A stretch of DNA of 64,000 nucleotides. It comes from Nitrospira sp. Lineage in GTDB: Bacteria > Nitrospirota > Nitrospiria > Nitrospirales > Nitrospiraceae. Under the pieces are notes generated by a model. It worked only from the letters and a program-made list of their open reading frames with translations, had not been told where the DNA came from and ran no database searches. The position numbers and the translations under genes are program-made. Below, in pieces: positions 9,083 through 17,888 of the stretch. The stretch is taken from NCBI GenBank assembly GCA_009594995.1, contig VOPR01000015.1, positions 1 to 64,000 of the forward strand. Reading direction: 5' to 3'. Position 1 is the stretch's first letter. Every line of letters begins with the position of its first letter.

Positions 9083-9787
9083 ATGCGTGCGGTCGTGATG
9101 ACTGTGGCGGGAAGTCTGCTGCTGGCTGGTGTGGCAGCGGCGGGCGAGTTTGAGGGCGTCATCGTTTTGAACGAAACGAGTGAAGGAGTGACGGTTCGGC
9201 AGCAATGGTTTCTAAAAGGCGATGCACTGCGCTTTGAAGAAACCGGTCCGGATGCCGAGAACGGCGCGATGATCTTCGACGCGAAGAAGAAGGTCATGTA
9301 CAGCCTCCGGCACGACGAAAGAATCTATCTCGAGATTCCCACCACCGAGACGTCGAAGGCCACGCCGGACGCGAACGATGACATCGTGGTCGTCAAGACG
9401 GGCGCAGGCGACAAGGCGGCTGGCTATCCCTGCGAGGTCTATCACACCAAAAACAAGTCTGATGGCAGTACCGGCGAACTCTGCATCGCGAGGGGGATCG
9501 GAAATGCCGCTATGTCCGGAATGATGGGCATACAGGCAGGGGGCGCGTCGCTCCTGCCGGGGTGGATGCGAGAGCTGTTCAGGGACGGCGGGTTTCCGGT
9601 CAAGGGTGTGGATCGCAATGACCAAGGGAAGGAAGAAGCGCGTTGGGAGGCGGTGATCATTGAGAAGAAACATCTCGATGACAAGTTGTTTCTGCCTCCG
9701 GCCGACTACAAGAAGCAGGACATGGCAGTGATCACGCCTGAATCGGGCGATGTCATGCAACCGGGTTCGCCCTCTGGCGTTCACTAG
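9083..9787 (+). CDS. Exported DUF4412-type protein, paralogue of the preceding gene
   Basis: 234 residues with a signal peptide (residues 1-20, cleavage after AAAG) and the same order of blocks as its neighbour: EFEGVIVLNE, WFLKGDALRFEE, MIFDAKKKVMYS, AGYPCEVYHT, LCIARGIG and LLPGWMRELFRDGGFPV. Two cysteines (YPCEVY and ELCIAR) align with those of the paralogue and could form a disulfide. AAGGAG lies before the start. Family proteins look like periplasmic lipid- or ligand-binding half-barrels, but no function is known; tandem duplication is the clear observation. Confidence 0.65.
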   Translation: MRAVVMTVAGSLLLAGVAAAGEFEGVIVLNETSEGVTVRQQWFLKGDALRFEETGPDAENGAMIFDAKKKVMYSLRHDERIYLEIPTTETSKATPDANDDIVVVKTGAGDKAAGYPCEVYHTKNKSDGSTGELCIARGIGNAAMSGMMGIQAGGASLLPGWMRELFRDGGFPVKGVDRNDQGKEEARWEAVIIEKKHLDDKLFLPPADYKKQDMAVITPESGDVMQPGSPSGVH

Positions 9788-9823
9788 ACTGCGCGGTGTT
9801 GCTGATGCCCGGGATTCTCCCTG

Positions 9824-9852
9824 TTGACAGAATTTCCCGGGGAGCGTAGATA
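9824..9852 (+). promoter_or_regulatory. Sigma70-type promoter of tandem unit A
   Basis: Consensus -35 TTGACA (9824-9829), a 17-base spacer ending GGAGCG, then -10 TAGATA (9847-9852). Start of transcription is expected near 9859. The spacer resembles that of the second promoter at 10347. Confidence 0.7.
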
Positions 9853-9858
9853 GGACTT

Positions 9859-10290
9859 GCGGCCCGATTCCCTGTGCCGCAGGTGGGTGACCGGACAGAC
9901 CGCGCGGCTGTCATCTAGATCTCCCACGCATCCCCGCAACAGAGAGGAGGGTAGACGATGAACGATACCACTCCGCCTGGCCTGTACGGCCTGCCGAGCT
10001 GAAGGCGGGTCTCTCGTCGGTTTTGCTGGCCGGTTCTCCATCGCATATGCCATGCGGCATCAACACACGCGTGTGAGCGCGTTCTGGCGTCATGCCTGCG
10101 AGCGGAGGATTTGGTTGACGATCTTGAATGGTCACCCACCCTGGGTCGACCATTATTTTTTCCGGCGAGATACTTTCTCCTATTCGTCGACTCGGCCGGT
10201 CTCGTATGGGCCGCCACATGCATCATAGCAGTCGGCGTCCTAAGCGCCACGCGCGGGCTCCTGTCGCAGAGGGAGCCCGTGTCGTCTTGC
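9859..10290 (+). ncRNA. Candidate transcript A of a tandem homologous pair (ncRNA or leader-peptide RNA)
   Basis: This ~430-base unit follows a strong promoter and contains a 14-codon ORF with a strong ribosome-binding site. Downstream is a block similar to unit B (GGCGGG, six bases, GTCGGT, then TGCTG and GGT), and near the 3' end CGGCGTCCTAAGCGCCA (10233-10249). A hairpin (CGGGCTCC at 10254-10261 with GGAGCCCG at 10272-10279) closes it, without a T tract. No ordinary coding sequence is convincing here. The boundaries are inferred from the promoter and the final hairpin. Function unknown; no known RNA family was recognised. Confidence 0.5.
9958..10002 (+). CDS. 14-codon ORF inside unit A
   Basis: Encodes MNDTTPPGLYGLPS. 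GAGGAGG stands seven bases before the ATG, an unusually strong site for so short a frame. Unit B has an equally placed ORF that shares the residues TPP. It could be a leader peptide, a translated regulator or an accidental frame in a structured RNA. Too short for any family assignment. Confidence 0.4.
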   Translation: MNDTTPPGLYGLPS

Positions 10291-10346
10291 TTATATGAAG
10301 GGAGTACACGGAGGATCGGGAAAATTGACTAGGGCCGATTTTCCTA

Positions 10347-10375
10347 TTGACAGATTTTTTTAAGGAGCGTAAGAG
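10347..10375 (+). promoter_or_regulatory. Sigma70-type promoter of tandem unit B
   Basis: -35 TTGACA (10347-10352), 17-base spacer, -10 TAAGAG (10370-10375). It shares TTGACAGA and GGAGCGTA with the promoter at 9824, from which it lies 523 bases downstream. Confidence 0.65.
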
Positions 10376-10475
10376 GACATTGTGAGTTTCAAGGTGTGTT
10401 TACCGTGACGAGGCGATGAACAGTGCGCGCCTGTTCGGGAGACCTCGCCACTCCTCAAACCGGGGAGGTTCACGC

Positions 10476-10502
10476 ATGGAAGAACTTACGCCGCCGGACT
10501 AG
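10476..10502 (+). CDS. 8-codon ORF inside unit B
   Basis: Encodes MEELTPPD with GGGGAGG seven bases upstream of the ATG. It corresponds in place and in its TPP residues to the 14-codon ORF of unit A. Whether it is translated is not known. Confidence 0.35.
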   Translation: MEELTPPD

Positions 10503-10750
10503 AGCGGCCCGCAGAGTCGAGGGCGGGCTGATTGTCGGTCGTGCTGCCTGGTCCTTCACTGGCTTGTGCCTCATGGCACTGTCCGATTTAGGATAACAGC
10601 CACCGCAAGGTCGAAGGACTAAGAGTAAGCACGAGGCACACCAGAATCCTGGGAGAACTTCTCCCCCGACGATCATCCTGATACCCCGTCTTCTCGAACG
10701 GGTCTCGTGTTTCCGACAACATAATTGGCTTTCGGCGTCCCAAGCGCCAT

Positions 10751-10797
10751 CCACGGGCGACCTCCCACCGCAGTGTAGGGTCGCCCGTGGCATTTTT
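10751..10797 (+). terminator. Rho-independent terminator of unit B
   Basis: Perfect 12-bp stem (CCACGGGCGACC at 10751-10762 with GGTCGCCCGTGG at 10779-10790), a 16-base loop and CATTTTT immediately after. Confidence 0.88.
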
Positions 10798-10895
10798 ATC
10801 AGCCTGCGCCCTACGGTGCTGTTCCTTCCCTTTTCCCTGACCTACAGTCACCCATCCGCAAGGTAGAACCCAGAGTTGTGTCACGGAGGTACCGC

Positions 10896-11432
10896 ATGTC
10901 GTTTCTTGACTTGTTCGTTCGCGGAGATTTCATCGACCCTGCCACGTTGGTCGGGGCGGCGTTTTATGCATTTTTATTCATCCTGGTTGCCTGGTTCCTG
11001 GCTCGCCTGGTCAAGGCGGGAGTACGCCGTGTCGCCTATCTCTTGAACGATCAGGCCGCGTCGACGCTGTTGACGAGGCTTGGCCAAGTTGTGGTGTATA
11101 CCCTGGCGGTCATTCTCTATTTCAACGCCATACCGCAGTTACATTCTGTGGGCACGGCTCTGCTTGCGAGTGCCGGCGTGGCATCGATCCTGTTCGGGCT
11201 GGCCGCGCAGACGACCCTCAGCAATCTGGTTTCAGGCTTTGCGTTGTTGTTCTATCAGCCCTTCGAGGTGGGTGATCGTGTGCAGCTATCCGCGCCGACC
11301 GGCCTTGAAACCGGCGTGATCGATGAAATGACGATGGGGTATATCCTGGTAAAGACGGGAGATGGGCGGGAGATCGTCGTGCCCAATAGCGTGGCCGCCC
11401 AGCAGGTCGTGGTAAAACTGAAGGCCGTGTGA
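10896..11432 (+). CDS. Small MscS-family mechanosensitive channel
   Basis: 178 residues, only the core of an MscS channel. Two to three membrane helices occupy residues ~20-100, and the pore-lining helix and following beta domain appear as LFGLAAQTTLSNLVSGFALLF and FEVGDRVQL, the family signature. The usual C-terminal alpha/beta vestibule is absent: the chain stops shortly after IVVPNSVAAQQ. Such channels release solutes on hypo-osmotic shock, which would fit the trehalose genes upstream. GGAGGTACCGC precedes the chosen ATG; an ATG-like start at 10878 lacks a site. Confidence 0.85.
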   Translation: MSFLDLFVRGDFIDPATLVGAAFYAFLFILVAWFLARLVKAGVRRVAYLLNDQAASTLLTRLGQVVVYTLAVILYFNAIPQLHSVGTALLASAGVASILFGLAAQTTLSNLVSGFALLFYQPFEVGDRVQLSAPTGLETGVIDEMTMGYILVKTGDGREIVVPNSVAAQQVVVKLKAV

Positions 11433-11472
11433 CCGGTACGCCCGTTCATAACAAGGCAGTCCGATGTTTTGC

Positions 11473-12195
11473 TCAGATGCGGTCGGGGAAGTCGGACACA
11501 ATGCCGTCGATGCCCATGTCCCTCAGGCGTCGAATATCTGTCTGCTCGTTGACGGTGTAGGCGAACACCTGTCGACCCAGATTGTGGAAGGTCTGGAGCA
11601 GCATAGGTGTGACGGTCGAATAGTGGAGCCCCACATGGGAGGCATTCAAGGCGACCACATCGGCGACAGGATCCTGAGGGAGGCGGCGATGCTGCAGGAC
11701 CATGATCTGTGCCGTGGGTTCGGCCAGTCGTACGCGATGTAATTCTTCTATGAGGAACGACGCGTAAATGAGCGTGCCGGAAAAGCCGGTACGTTTTACG
11801 ATCGCGCAGGCTTCGTTTCCGATCCCCTCCACTTTCAGTTCGAGAATTACGCCGATGGCGTTCCCGGAAATGTCCAGGGCTTCCTCCAGGGTGGGGATGC
11901 GTTGCCAATTGCCCGCATCGAGCCGTTGAACCTGCTCCAGAGACATCTCGGCGAGATTGCCTGATTTGTTGGTGGTGCGATCGATCGTTTCGTCGTGTAG
12001 CAGCACGAGATGACCGTCGCTGGTTTCGCGCAAGTCCACCTCGATGAAATCAGCGTGAAACGATCGGGCTTTCCAGATAGCGGCGAGAGTATTTTCGGGA
12101 GCGTGGCCGGCGGCTCCGCGATGACCGATGCGAAGGACGGAAGCGATAGCGACCTCACCTGAGAAGGTCTGACGCGTGCCTCCCATTCCCTGCAT
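11473..12195 (-). CDS. Glycerophosphodiester phosphodiesterase
   Basis: 240 residues, UgpQ-like TIM barrel. Catalytic and metal-binding motifs are visible: GHRGAAGHAPENT near residue 24 (the HR pair), EVDLRETSDGHLVLLHDETIDRTT (metal-binding E and D and the catalytic His), and ELKVEG later. It hydrolyses glycerophosphodiesters from phospholipid turnover to glycerol-3-phosphate and an alcohol. No signal peptide is seen, so a cytosolic location is likely. The start is uncertain: neither 12195 nor 12186 has a good ribosome-binding site. It converges on the mscS-type gene. Confidence 0.88.
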   Translation of the reverse strand: MQGMGGTRQTFSGEVAIASVLRIGHRGAAGHAPENTLAAIWKARSFHADFIEVDLRETSDGHLVLLHDETIDRTTNKSGNLAEMSLEQVQRLDAGNWQRIPTLEEALDISGNAIGVILELKVEGIGNEACAIVKRTGFSGTLIYASFLIEELHRVRLAEPTAQIMVLQHRRLPQDPVADVVALNASHVGLHYSTVTPMLLQTFHNLGRQVFAYTVNEQTDIRRLRDMGIDGIVSDFPDRI

Positions 12196-12518
12196 CTACC
12201 GGGTCGGGGAGGGACTTTCTTTTCGAACCCTACTTCCCTACCATAATTCGCGTATCTCTGCAAAGAATGCCAATCAGCCTGGTTGCTGTGTGGTGTCGAC
12301 GAAGGAGAAAGGCGGATCCCGACTCAGTTCAATTCGGACTCTCCAGCAAGATCGGGGGCCGCGATGAAAGCGCTGTGATGAGCACTGTATTGCCAGTATT
12401 TATCGCCTTCATATCGATCCTCCCCCTACTTCCTAGATTTACTTAATCGCCTCGGTTACACTGTCGCCGGGTTCAGTACACCTCCTTCGATTCGTGGCCA
12501 TATTCCGAAGCGTTTGCG
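12196..12518. other. Divergent intergenic region, no gene seen
   Basis: 323 bases between the phosphodiesterase and the first gene of the TIR operon. It must hold the promoters of both, but no strong consensus -35/-10 pair stands out. Short frames here lack ribosome-binding sites. Confidence 0.5.
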
Positions 12519-13265
12519 ATGACTGCTAAGCTCACGCAGAAACTCTTTGCGCTCCTATTGCTCGTTGTGCCCCTGTCTGTACAGGCGGCATCAGATCTGG
12601 ATTATCAGAATCGTGGAGACCGGTTCGAAGGCGTCAGGCCAAAGCCGGTGTCGGGTTATGATATTGAAGTCATCTCCGTCCTCGCGGACTACCACGAGCC
12701 TGCAGATCAGCTTCCCGATCAGCTGCGGATCAAATTCCATTTGCCAGGCCAGACCACCGTTCATCTGACCGTCCGGGAACAGGATTATCGACTGTTCTAT
12801 TGGCTCGACAGGGTGAAGCCTGTAAAGGAATGGCAGGCTAAATCGGCCAATGAGTTCACCTGGTCGACGGAGGCGGTGCTGCGACAATTGGACCACAAGC
12901 TCAACATGTATGAATTGGGCGTACTGATTCGTCTCAAAAGAGAAACACCGGCCTCGGTCGAAGACATCGCCCCGGCAATCCTCTATCACGCTATGCCGCC
13001 GGAAAAGATCGGCGGCTATCTCTTCACCATGAAAACCAATGGTGATGCGCGACTTTCTTGCAAGGTCTATCGAGAGGGAGAACCGGCCGAACTCATGACG
13101 CAAGCATTTCGCCGAATCCCTGGCGGCAGGCCGTTTACCATCCGATGGGAGGCGGCGGACGTACCGGAAGCCCAGTATACCTTGGTCTGCAACGGCTATT
13201 TCCTCGATAACAATCAGCCCGTGCAGCAGGCCGTACGGTTTTTCCATAAACCCTCGGCCAAGTAG
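12519..13265 (+). CDS. Exported protein of unknown function, first gene of the TIR operon
   Basis: 248 residues. Residues 1-23 are a signal peptide (hydrophobic core LFALLLLVVPLSV, cleavage after VQAAS), so the mature protein is periplasmic. The rest is rich in beta strands and contains a Trp/Tyr-rich stretch (DYRLFYWLDRVKPVKEWQ) and two cysteines (LSCKVY and LVCNGYF). I recognise no family. It ends 27 bases before the TIR gene on the same strand, so it is probably co-transcribed and may be an extracytoplasmic partner of that system. The start lacks a clear ribosome-binding site, but the signal peptide supports it. Confidence 0.6.
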   Translation: MTAKLTQKLFALLLLVVPLSVQAASDLDYQNRGDRFEGVRPKPVSGYDIEVISVLADYHEPADQLPDQLRIKFHLPGQTTVHLTVREQDYRLFYWLDRVKPVKEWQAKSANEFTWSTEAVLRQLDHKLNMYELGVLIRLKRETPASVEDIAPAILYHAMPPEKIGGYLFTMKTNGDARLSCKVYREGEPAELMTQAFRRIPGGRPFTIRWEAADVPEAQYTLVCNGYFLDNNQPVQQAVRFFHKPSAK

Positions 13266-13292
13266 GAAGCGACGGGGGCCTGATTACCGCCG

Positions 13293-14834
13293 ATGAGCGA
13301 CATCTTCATCAGCTATTCGAGCAAAGACCGTCCCTGGGTCGAACGGTTCGCCAAGATGCTCGGGACGTATGGCTGGTCCATCTGGTGGGATCGGAACATC
13401 CCTACTGGCGAATCCTTTAACGCAGTGATCAGGCATGAACTCCGAACTGCTAGGTGCGCGATTGTCGTATGGTCGCAGCAATCGGTCGATTCCGAGTGGG
13501 TCCAAGCGGAAGCCGATGAAGCCAGGAAACAAGACAAGTATCTCCCTGTCAGAATCGATCAAAGTGAAATCCCGCTTGGCTTTACCCAACGAACGTTTCA
13601 ATCCCTCTTGGATTGGGACCCGGACGTCGATCATCCTGGATTCTCCCAACTCCTCAAAGATATCGAACGTCTCGTTAAGAGTCCGCCACAGAGAATTGAA
13701 ATAGGCTCCAGGCCTTGGTGGAAGCGGGTTCATCCTCTCTGGCTCGTGAGCCTGCCGACCCTGCTGGCGGCAACGATCGTGGTCGGACTTATGCTGTGGC
13801 CCATTTCGGCACAGGTGCGGGTGGAGTTGACCACGAAGCGTGTGGAGTTCGAGATCGGGGCGACGTCGCAAGGCAAGACGACCTTGGGCGGGTTCGAAGC
13901 CCGCTCGCTCACGATTGAGAAATTCACCACTCTGATCTTTGAACCGGAAACCTTCGAGGTGGCCGATCCGTCGCAATACGATGAGAAGAAGGATGCTTTT
14001 CCGCCGTCGGCTTGGAAGCCGCTTACCAGCGCAGGCTCCACGGTCACGCTGGCTGCCAAGGATCAGACGCGACATCCACGCGTGACCGTGGAAGGGCTCG
14101 ACGGCGCGGCACAGGCCACCATTCATCTCGATGCCATGGCGGTGAAGCAACAAGCGCACGTCACGATGGAAGCGCGAGGCGGGAAGAACGACGGGCTGAC
14201 GGTCAAGGTCGCGGGTCAGGACGGTCTCAGCCTTTCTCTTCATGAGCCATTCAAGTTGATTGCGGATCATGCGGAACTACGCGACCTCCCAAATTCCTCG
14301 TTTCAGGAAAACGACGAACTCACCTATCGAGCCACCTTGCCGGAGCGCTCCTCCTGGATAGAGATTGCTTCGGCTTCCGATGGCCTGATCCTCTCACCGA
14401 CCTTTGCCTCAAGCCAATTGGCTACTTCGATCTTCAGCGGTATTCCCGTGGCAACATTGGACTTCACAAGGCAGGATTCTGCTGGGGAACGAGTCGGTGC
14501 GCTGACCGACAAGGGGACGATTACCTTTCCGGGTTATCAGCATTTAGGGAACGTTTCTATCGACAAGGATGATGCGATTGGGTTAGAGCAACTCGACGAA
14601 TTCACGATCAAAGAAATCACCTTGGCCGCAAATGGCAGCGGCCTGCACCTCGTGGGTATTGGGATGGCCAAGCAGATTCGCACCAAGACGGGTCAGATTC
14701 CGATCGCGTACCGTCTCACCAAGTTCGACGACCTGTGGCACAACGCGCGGCTGGCGCTGTTCTTCACCATTGTGGCTGCGGTGTTCACGACAAGCCTCGG
14801 GGCCTATCGACTTTGGAAGGAATTTAATCGGTGA
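13293..14834 (+). CDS. Membrane-anchored TIR-domain protein
   Basis: 513 residues. Residues 1-~128 are a TIR domain: DIFISYSSKD at the first strand, WWDRNIPTGESF, and SEWVQAE whose Glu73 sits at the place of the catalytic glutamate of NAD-cleaving TIR domains. A membrane helix follows at ~148-170, then a ~310-residue strand-rich extracytoplasmic region that starts VRVELTTKRVEFEIG, and a second helix near 485-505 with a short cytosolic tail. The predicted topology places the TIR domain inside and the long middle domain in the periplasm. The stop overlaps the start of the following exported protease. NADase activity is inferred from the motif only. Confidence 0.85.
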   Translation: MSDIFISYSSKDRPWVERFAKMLGTYGWSIWWDRNIPTGESFNAVIRHELRTARCAIVVWSQQSVDSEWVQAEADEARKQDKYLPVRIDQSEIPLGFTQRTFQSLLDWDPDVDHPGFSQLLKDIERLVKSPPQRIEIGSRPWWKRVHPLWLVSLPTLLAATIVVGLMLWPISAQVRVELTTKRVEFEIGATSQGKTTLGGFEARSLTIEKFTTLIFEPETFEVADPSQYDEKKDAFPPSAWKPLTSAGSTVTLAAKDQTRHPRVTVEGLDGAAQATIHLDAMAVKQQAHVTMEARGGKNDGLTVKVAGQDGLSLSLHEPFKLIADHAELRDLPNSSFQENDELTYRATLPERSSWIEIASASDGLILSPTFASSQLATSIFSGIPVATLDFTRQDSAGERVGALTDKGTITFPGYQHLGNVSIDKDDAIGLEQLDEFTIKEITLAANGSGLHLVGIGMAKQIRTKTGQIPIAYRLTKFDDLWHNARLALFFTIVAAVFTTSLGAYRLWKEFNR

Positions 14835-16297
14835 TGGCCAGGACCGCGCTTGTGGCATGTTTGATTCTCTTCCTGGGGCTTGGGCTCATCCACGCCGCAG
14901 TGATAGGGACGCTGGATATCGCACACCTGCAAGCCGGGGTGGTCAAGATCACCTCCAAATCAGCTGAAGGTACTCGAAGAATAGGCACCGGCTTCATCGT
15001 CAAGCTTGAAAAGGAAGCGGCCTATATCGTGACGGCAGCGCATGTCGTGGCGGCAGATCCCAACCCGAGGGTCGAATTCTTCACCAGAAAGAATGTTCCG
15101 GTGCCGGCGGAAGTGCTGCCCGGTGCAGAGGGGGATGATGAATTGCGGGGCTTGGCATTGCTACTCGTGAGAGGGAAGGAAAACCTTCCGTCCGGCCTGA
15201 GTGCTCTTTTCCCCGCCTCAGCGAGTTCTGTTTCAGAAGGAGAACCCATCATGGTGATTGGATTCCCTCGAAGTGCGGGACCCTGGAATGTCACCGTCGG
15301 AAATGTTGGGTCCCGCCAGGGGAGAGACATCTTCTTCTCTCCCGCCATTGATGCCGGCAATTCGGGGGGGCCGATCTTTCGGCAGGGAGAGGTGGTTGGG
15401 ATGGTTATGGCGGCAACGTCATCTGGCCACGGCATAACAGCACGGAGCGTCCAAGATTACATTGAGGGCTTTGGGATCACGGTGCAAGAAAGCACGAGCA
15501 CGGCATCAACATCTGTCGGATCCTCTCCCCCGCCCGCCGCAACGGCCAAACTGGAGCCACGTCACATGACGCAGGACCAGGAGATCACCGGCAAGGACGG
15601 CGCGTCGATGGTGCGGATTCCCGTGGGAAAATTCATGATGGGCTCGCCAGACGGCGTAGGAGACAAAGACGAACGTCCAGTCCACGAGGTCCGCTTCCCC
15701 AAGCCGTTTGCGATGGCACGATATGAAACCACTTTTGAGGAGTACGATCGCTTTGCCCAGGCCACGGGCCGAAAATTGCCGGACGACGCTGGCTTCGGGC
15801 GTGGCCGGCGGCCGGTCATCAACGTGTCTTCGGAAGATGCGAGAGACTATGCCGCTTGGTTGTCACAGCAGACAGGGAAGCATTATCGACTCCCGACGGA
15901 GGCCGAGTGGGAATATGCGGCACAAGCTGGGGTAGCGGACAAGTGGTCTGGGACATCCATCGAGGAAGAGCTACCGGCCTATGCGGTGTATGGCGCAAAC
16001 TCTCAAAACCGCACGGCTTCTGTTGGGAGCAAGAAGCCCAACCGGCTCGGCCTCCATGATATGAGCGGGAATGTGTGGGAGTGGGTCGAGGATTGCTGGC
16101 ACGAGAATTACAAGGCAGCGCCGGCGGACGGATCGGCTTGGCTAAGAACGGGCGGCGGTGACTGCAGCCTGCGTGTGGTCCGCAGTGGCGCCTGGGGCAA
16201 CGATCCGGGGAATCTGCGTGCCTCGAACCGGGACGGGTACCAGGCCGACTCCCGGGGGAAGGGCATCGGCTTCCGTCTTGCCCAGGACATTGACTAA
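14834..16297 (+). CDS. Exported trypsin-like protease fused to an FGE/SUMF1 domain
   Basis: 487 residues. Residues 1-22 form a signal peptide or anchor. Residues ~33-215 are a trypsin-like fold with His70 in TAAHVV and Ser177 in GNSGGP; the position of the catalytic Asp holds Gly106 (RGLALL). After a Ser/Thr/Pro linker (~216-240) comes a formylglycine-generating-enzyme-like domain with RLPTEAEWEYAA, MSGNVWEWVED and GIGFRLAQD. The paired cysteines that make a true FGE catalytic are not at the expected place, so this is likely a binding or structural SUMF1 fold. The start codon overlaps the TIR gene stop (TGATG), pointing to coupled translation. A GTG one codon upstream is also possible. Confidence 0.8.
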   Translation: MARTALVACLILFLGLGLIHAAVIGTLDIAHLQAGVVKITSKSAEGTRRIGTGFIVKLEKEAAYIVTAAHVVAADPNPRVEFFTRKNVPVPAEVLPGAEGDDELRGLALLLVRGKENLPSGLSALFPASASSVSEGEPIMVIGFPRSAGPWNVTVGNVGSRQGRDIFFSPAIDAGNSGGPIFRQGEVVGMVMAATSSGHGITARSVQDYIEGFGITVQESTSTASTSVGSSPPPAATAKLEPRHMTQDQEITGKDGASMVRIPVGKFMMGSPDGVGDKDERPVHEVRFPKPFAMARYETTFEEYDRFAQATGRKLPDDAGFGRGRRPVINVSSEDARDYAAWLSQQTGKHYRLPTEAEWEYAAQAGVADKWSGTSIEEELPAYAVYGANSQNRTASVGSKKPNRLGLHDMSGNVWEWVEDCWHENYKAAPADGSAWLRTGGGDCSLRVVRSGAWGNDPGNLRASNRDGYQADSRGKGIGFRLAQDID

Positions 16298-16510
16298 CCC
16301 TGTGACCTTTGTTCTTTTGCCCTTTGCCTCTGGTGCAGTAGAGGTTCCCATTTCTTGGATAGTTTTGTGGGTAATAGATGGCTGGTGGGTACCGCAAGCC
16401 GCGCCACATGTTCACCGGATAGTGGCGTCAACGGTTTCGGGTTTCGCCGTGCCCAGGACGTTCTTCAGTAATTGTGCGTTGGAAAGGCTGTAGCAGCATG
16501 AGGCTCTGAC

Positions 16511-17800
16511 ATGCCGCCGTCTCTTGATCTTAAAACCGTCCAAAGAACCGCCTTCGTCACGGCGGGGTTCTGGATGTTGGCCACTTTTATGCTTCCGCAT
16601 ATTCTCTGGGGGCAGGACATCGAGGACCTCAAAAAAGGCGTGGTGAAGATCACCGCTCAAGTCGAGGGGCAGCAGCCCACGGTCGGCACCGGCTTCATCG
16701 TACGTTTGGAAAAAGACGCCGCCTACATCGTCACGGCATCCCATGTCATTCAAGGTGATCCAAAACCTCAAATCACTTTCTTTCCGAAACCTCAACAGCC
16801 ATTCACTGCCAAAATTATTGGGATCGAGAGTGAGAACCCTAACGGACTTGCATCGTTGCGGGTCTCCGGTGCCGTCCCGGAAGGCCTGGTGGCACTGACG
16901 CTTGATCAGACGAGCCCGATCATCGGGGGAGAACCGGTGATGTTGATCGGCTTCCCTCGGATGCTGGCCCCCTGGGCTGTCTCGACGGGCAGCCTCAGCG
17001 GTCTAAAGGGACTAGCCCTCACATTTCAGGCACTCATCGAGGAAGGTCATTCTGGTGCTCCCCTCCTGCTCAACGGCAAGGTCGTCGGGGTTGTGACCGA
17101 TGCTCGAGAACGAATGGGCTATGCCGTTCCATCATCGATCCTCGATGTGGCATTGAGGGGATGGCAGATCAGGCCTGAAGGCACGGTAGCCCAGGAGATC
17201 ACCGGCCAGGACGGTGCGCCGATGGTATTGATTCACGCGGGCCGCCTTCCGACGAAAATCGTGACCATCTACGGAAATGGCACCGTCGAAGAGGTTGCTA
17301 CTCCGCTCTTCAGTCTGTATGTAGCGGATAATTTCTATATTGATCGACAGCTCGTGACAATAACGCGGTTCAGGCAATTTCTGGAAACCACCGGTCATCG
17401 TCTCAGAGGACTATATTGGGAACAGCGTGACTGGCCAGCCGATCAAAACCAAGCGATTGACATGGTGTCCTGGCACGATGCCGTTGCCTACTGCACGTGG
17501 GCACGCAAACGATTGCCGTCCGAAGACGAATGGGAAAAAGCGGCGCATGACATAGAGGGGCGCATCCTTGATCCTACAGTGGCCGAGTGGACATCCAGTT
17601 CTTACAACGAATCGAGATTTTCTCCCAGCGAGTCGAACGATCAGCGCCAGAGGACAACTCGGGGGAGTCTGGGTGCGTTCAATCTCAAAGTGAGAGAAGG
17701 ATCCCACATTGATTACCAGGTTCGGATGCACGCTACGGCGGACAATGCTGAAGTTGGTGCCGGTTTCCGCTGCGTCAGAGATACGGCATCGGTCCACTGA
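16511..17800 (+). CDS. Exported trypsin-like protease with divergent FGE/SUMF1 domain
   Basis: 429 residues, a paralogue of the preceding gene. A hydrophobic stretch at residues ~14-33 should direct export. The protease-like region (~40-225) has His78 in TASHVI and Ser181 in GHSGAP; Gly112 (NGLASL) replaces the catalytic Asp, as in its neighbour. The C-terminal SUMF1 fold is shorter and eroded: RLPSEDEWEKAA and GAGFRCVRD remain, but the central GNVWEW-like segment is reduced to AEWTSSSY. It lies 213 bases downstream of its paralogue and 88 bases before the third protease. GAGG precedes the ATG. Confidence 0.75.
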   Translation: MPPSLDLKTVQRTAFVTAGFWMLATFMLPHILWGQDIEDLKKGVVKITAQVEGQQPTVGTGFIVRLEKDAAYIVTASHVIQGDPKPQITFFPKPQQPFTAKIIGIESENPNGLASLRVSGAVPEGLVALTLDQTSPIIGGEPVMLIGFPRMLAPWAVSTGSLSGLKGLALTFQALIEEGHSGAPLLLNGKVVGVVTDARERMGYAVPSSILDVALRGWQIRPEGTVAQEITGQDGAPMVLIHAGRLPTKIVTIYGNGTVEEVATPLFSLYVADNFYIDRQLVTITRFRQFLETTGHRLRGLYWEQRDWPADQNQAIDMVSWHDAVAYCTWARKRLPSEDEWEKAAHDIEGRILDPTVAEWTSSSYNESRFSPSESNDQRQRTTRGSLGAFNLKVREGSHIDYQVRMHATADNAEVGAGFRCVRDTASVH

Positions 17801-17888
17801 GTCTGAATACGGGGGATTAGACGAGTTCATGATGCGAACGAGATTTGCACGCTCTTTTGCCTATCGGCAGCCACACGGAGGCTTCGCT

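Larger units (their letters stand above)
10382..10797 (+). ncRNA. Candidate transcript B of the tandem pair
   Basis: About 415 bases from the predicted start to a strong terminator. It shows the same order of parts as unit A: promoter, ~85-base leader, ribosome-binding site with short ORF, the GGCGGG/GTCGGT block, CGGCGTCCCAAGCGCCA (10733-10749) and a closing hairpin. It ends about 100 bases before the mscS-type gene. The strong terminator argues that it is a separate transcript and not just the 5' leader of that gene. Function unknown. Confidence 0.5.

Noticed and set aside
10111-10332. 73-codon frame in tandem unit A
   Set aside because: TTG start without a ribosome-binding site, overlaps the conserved RNA element, and has no counterpart in unit B.
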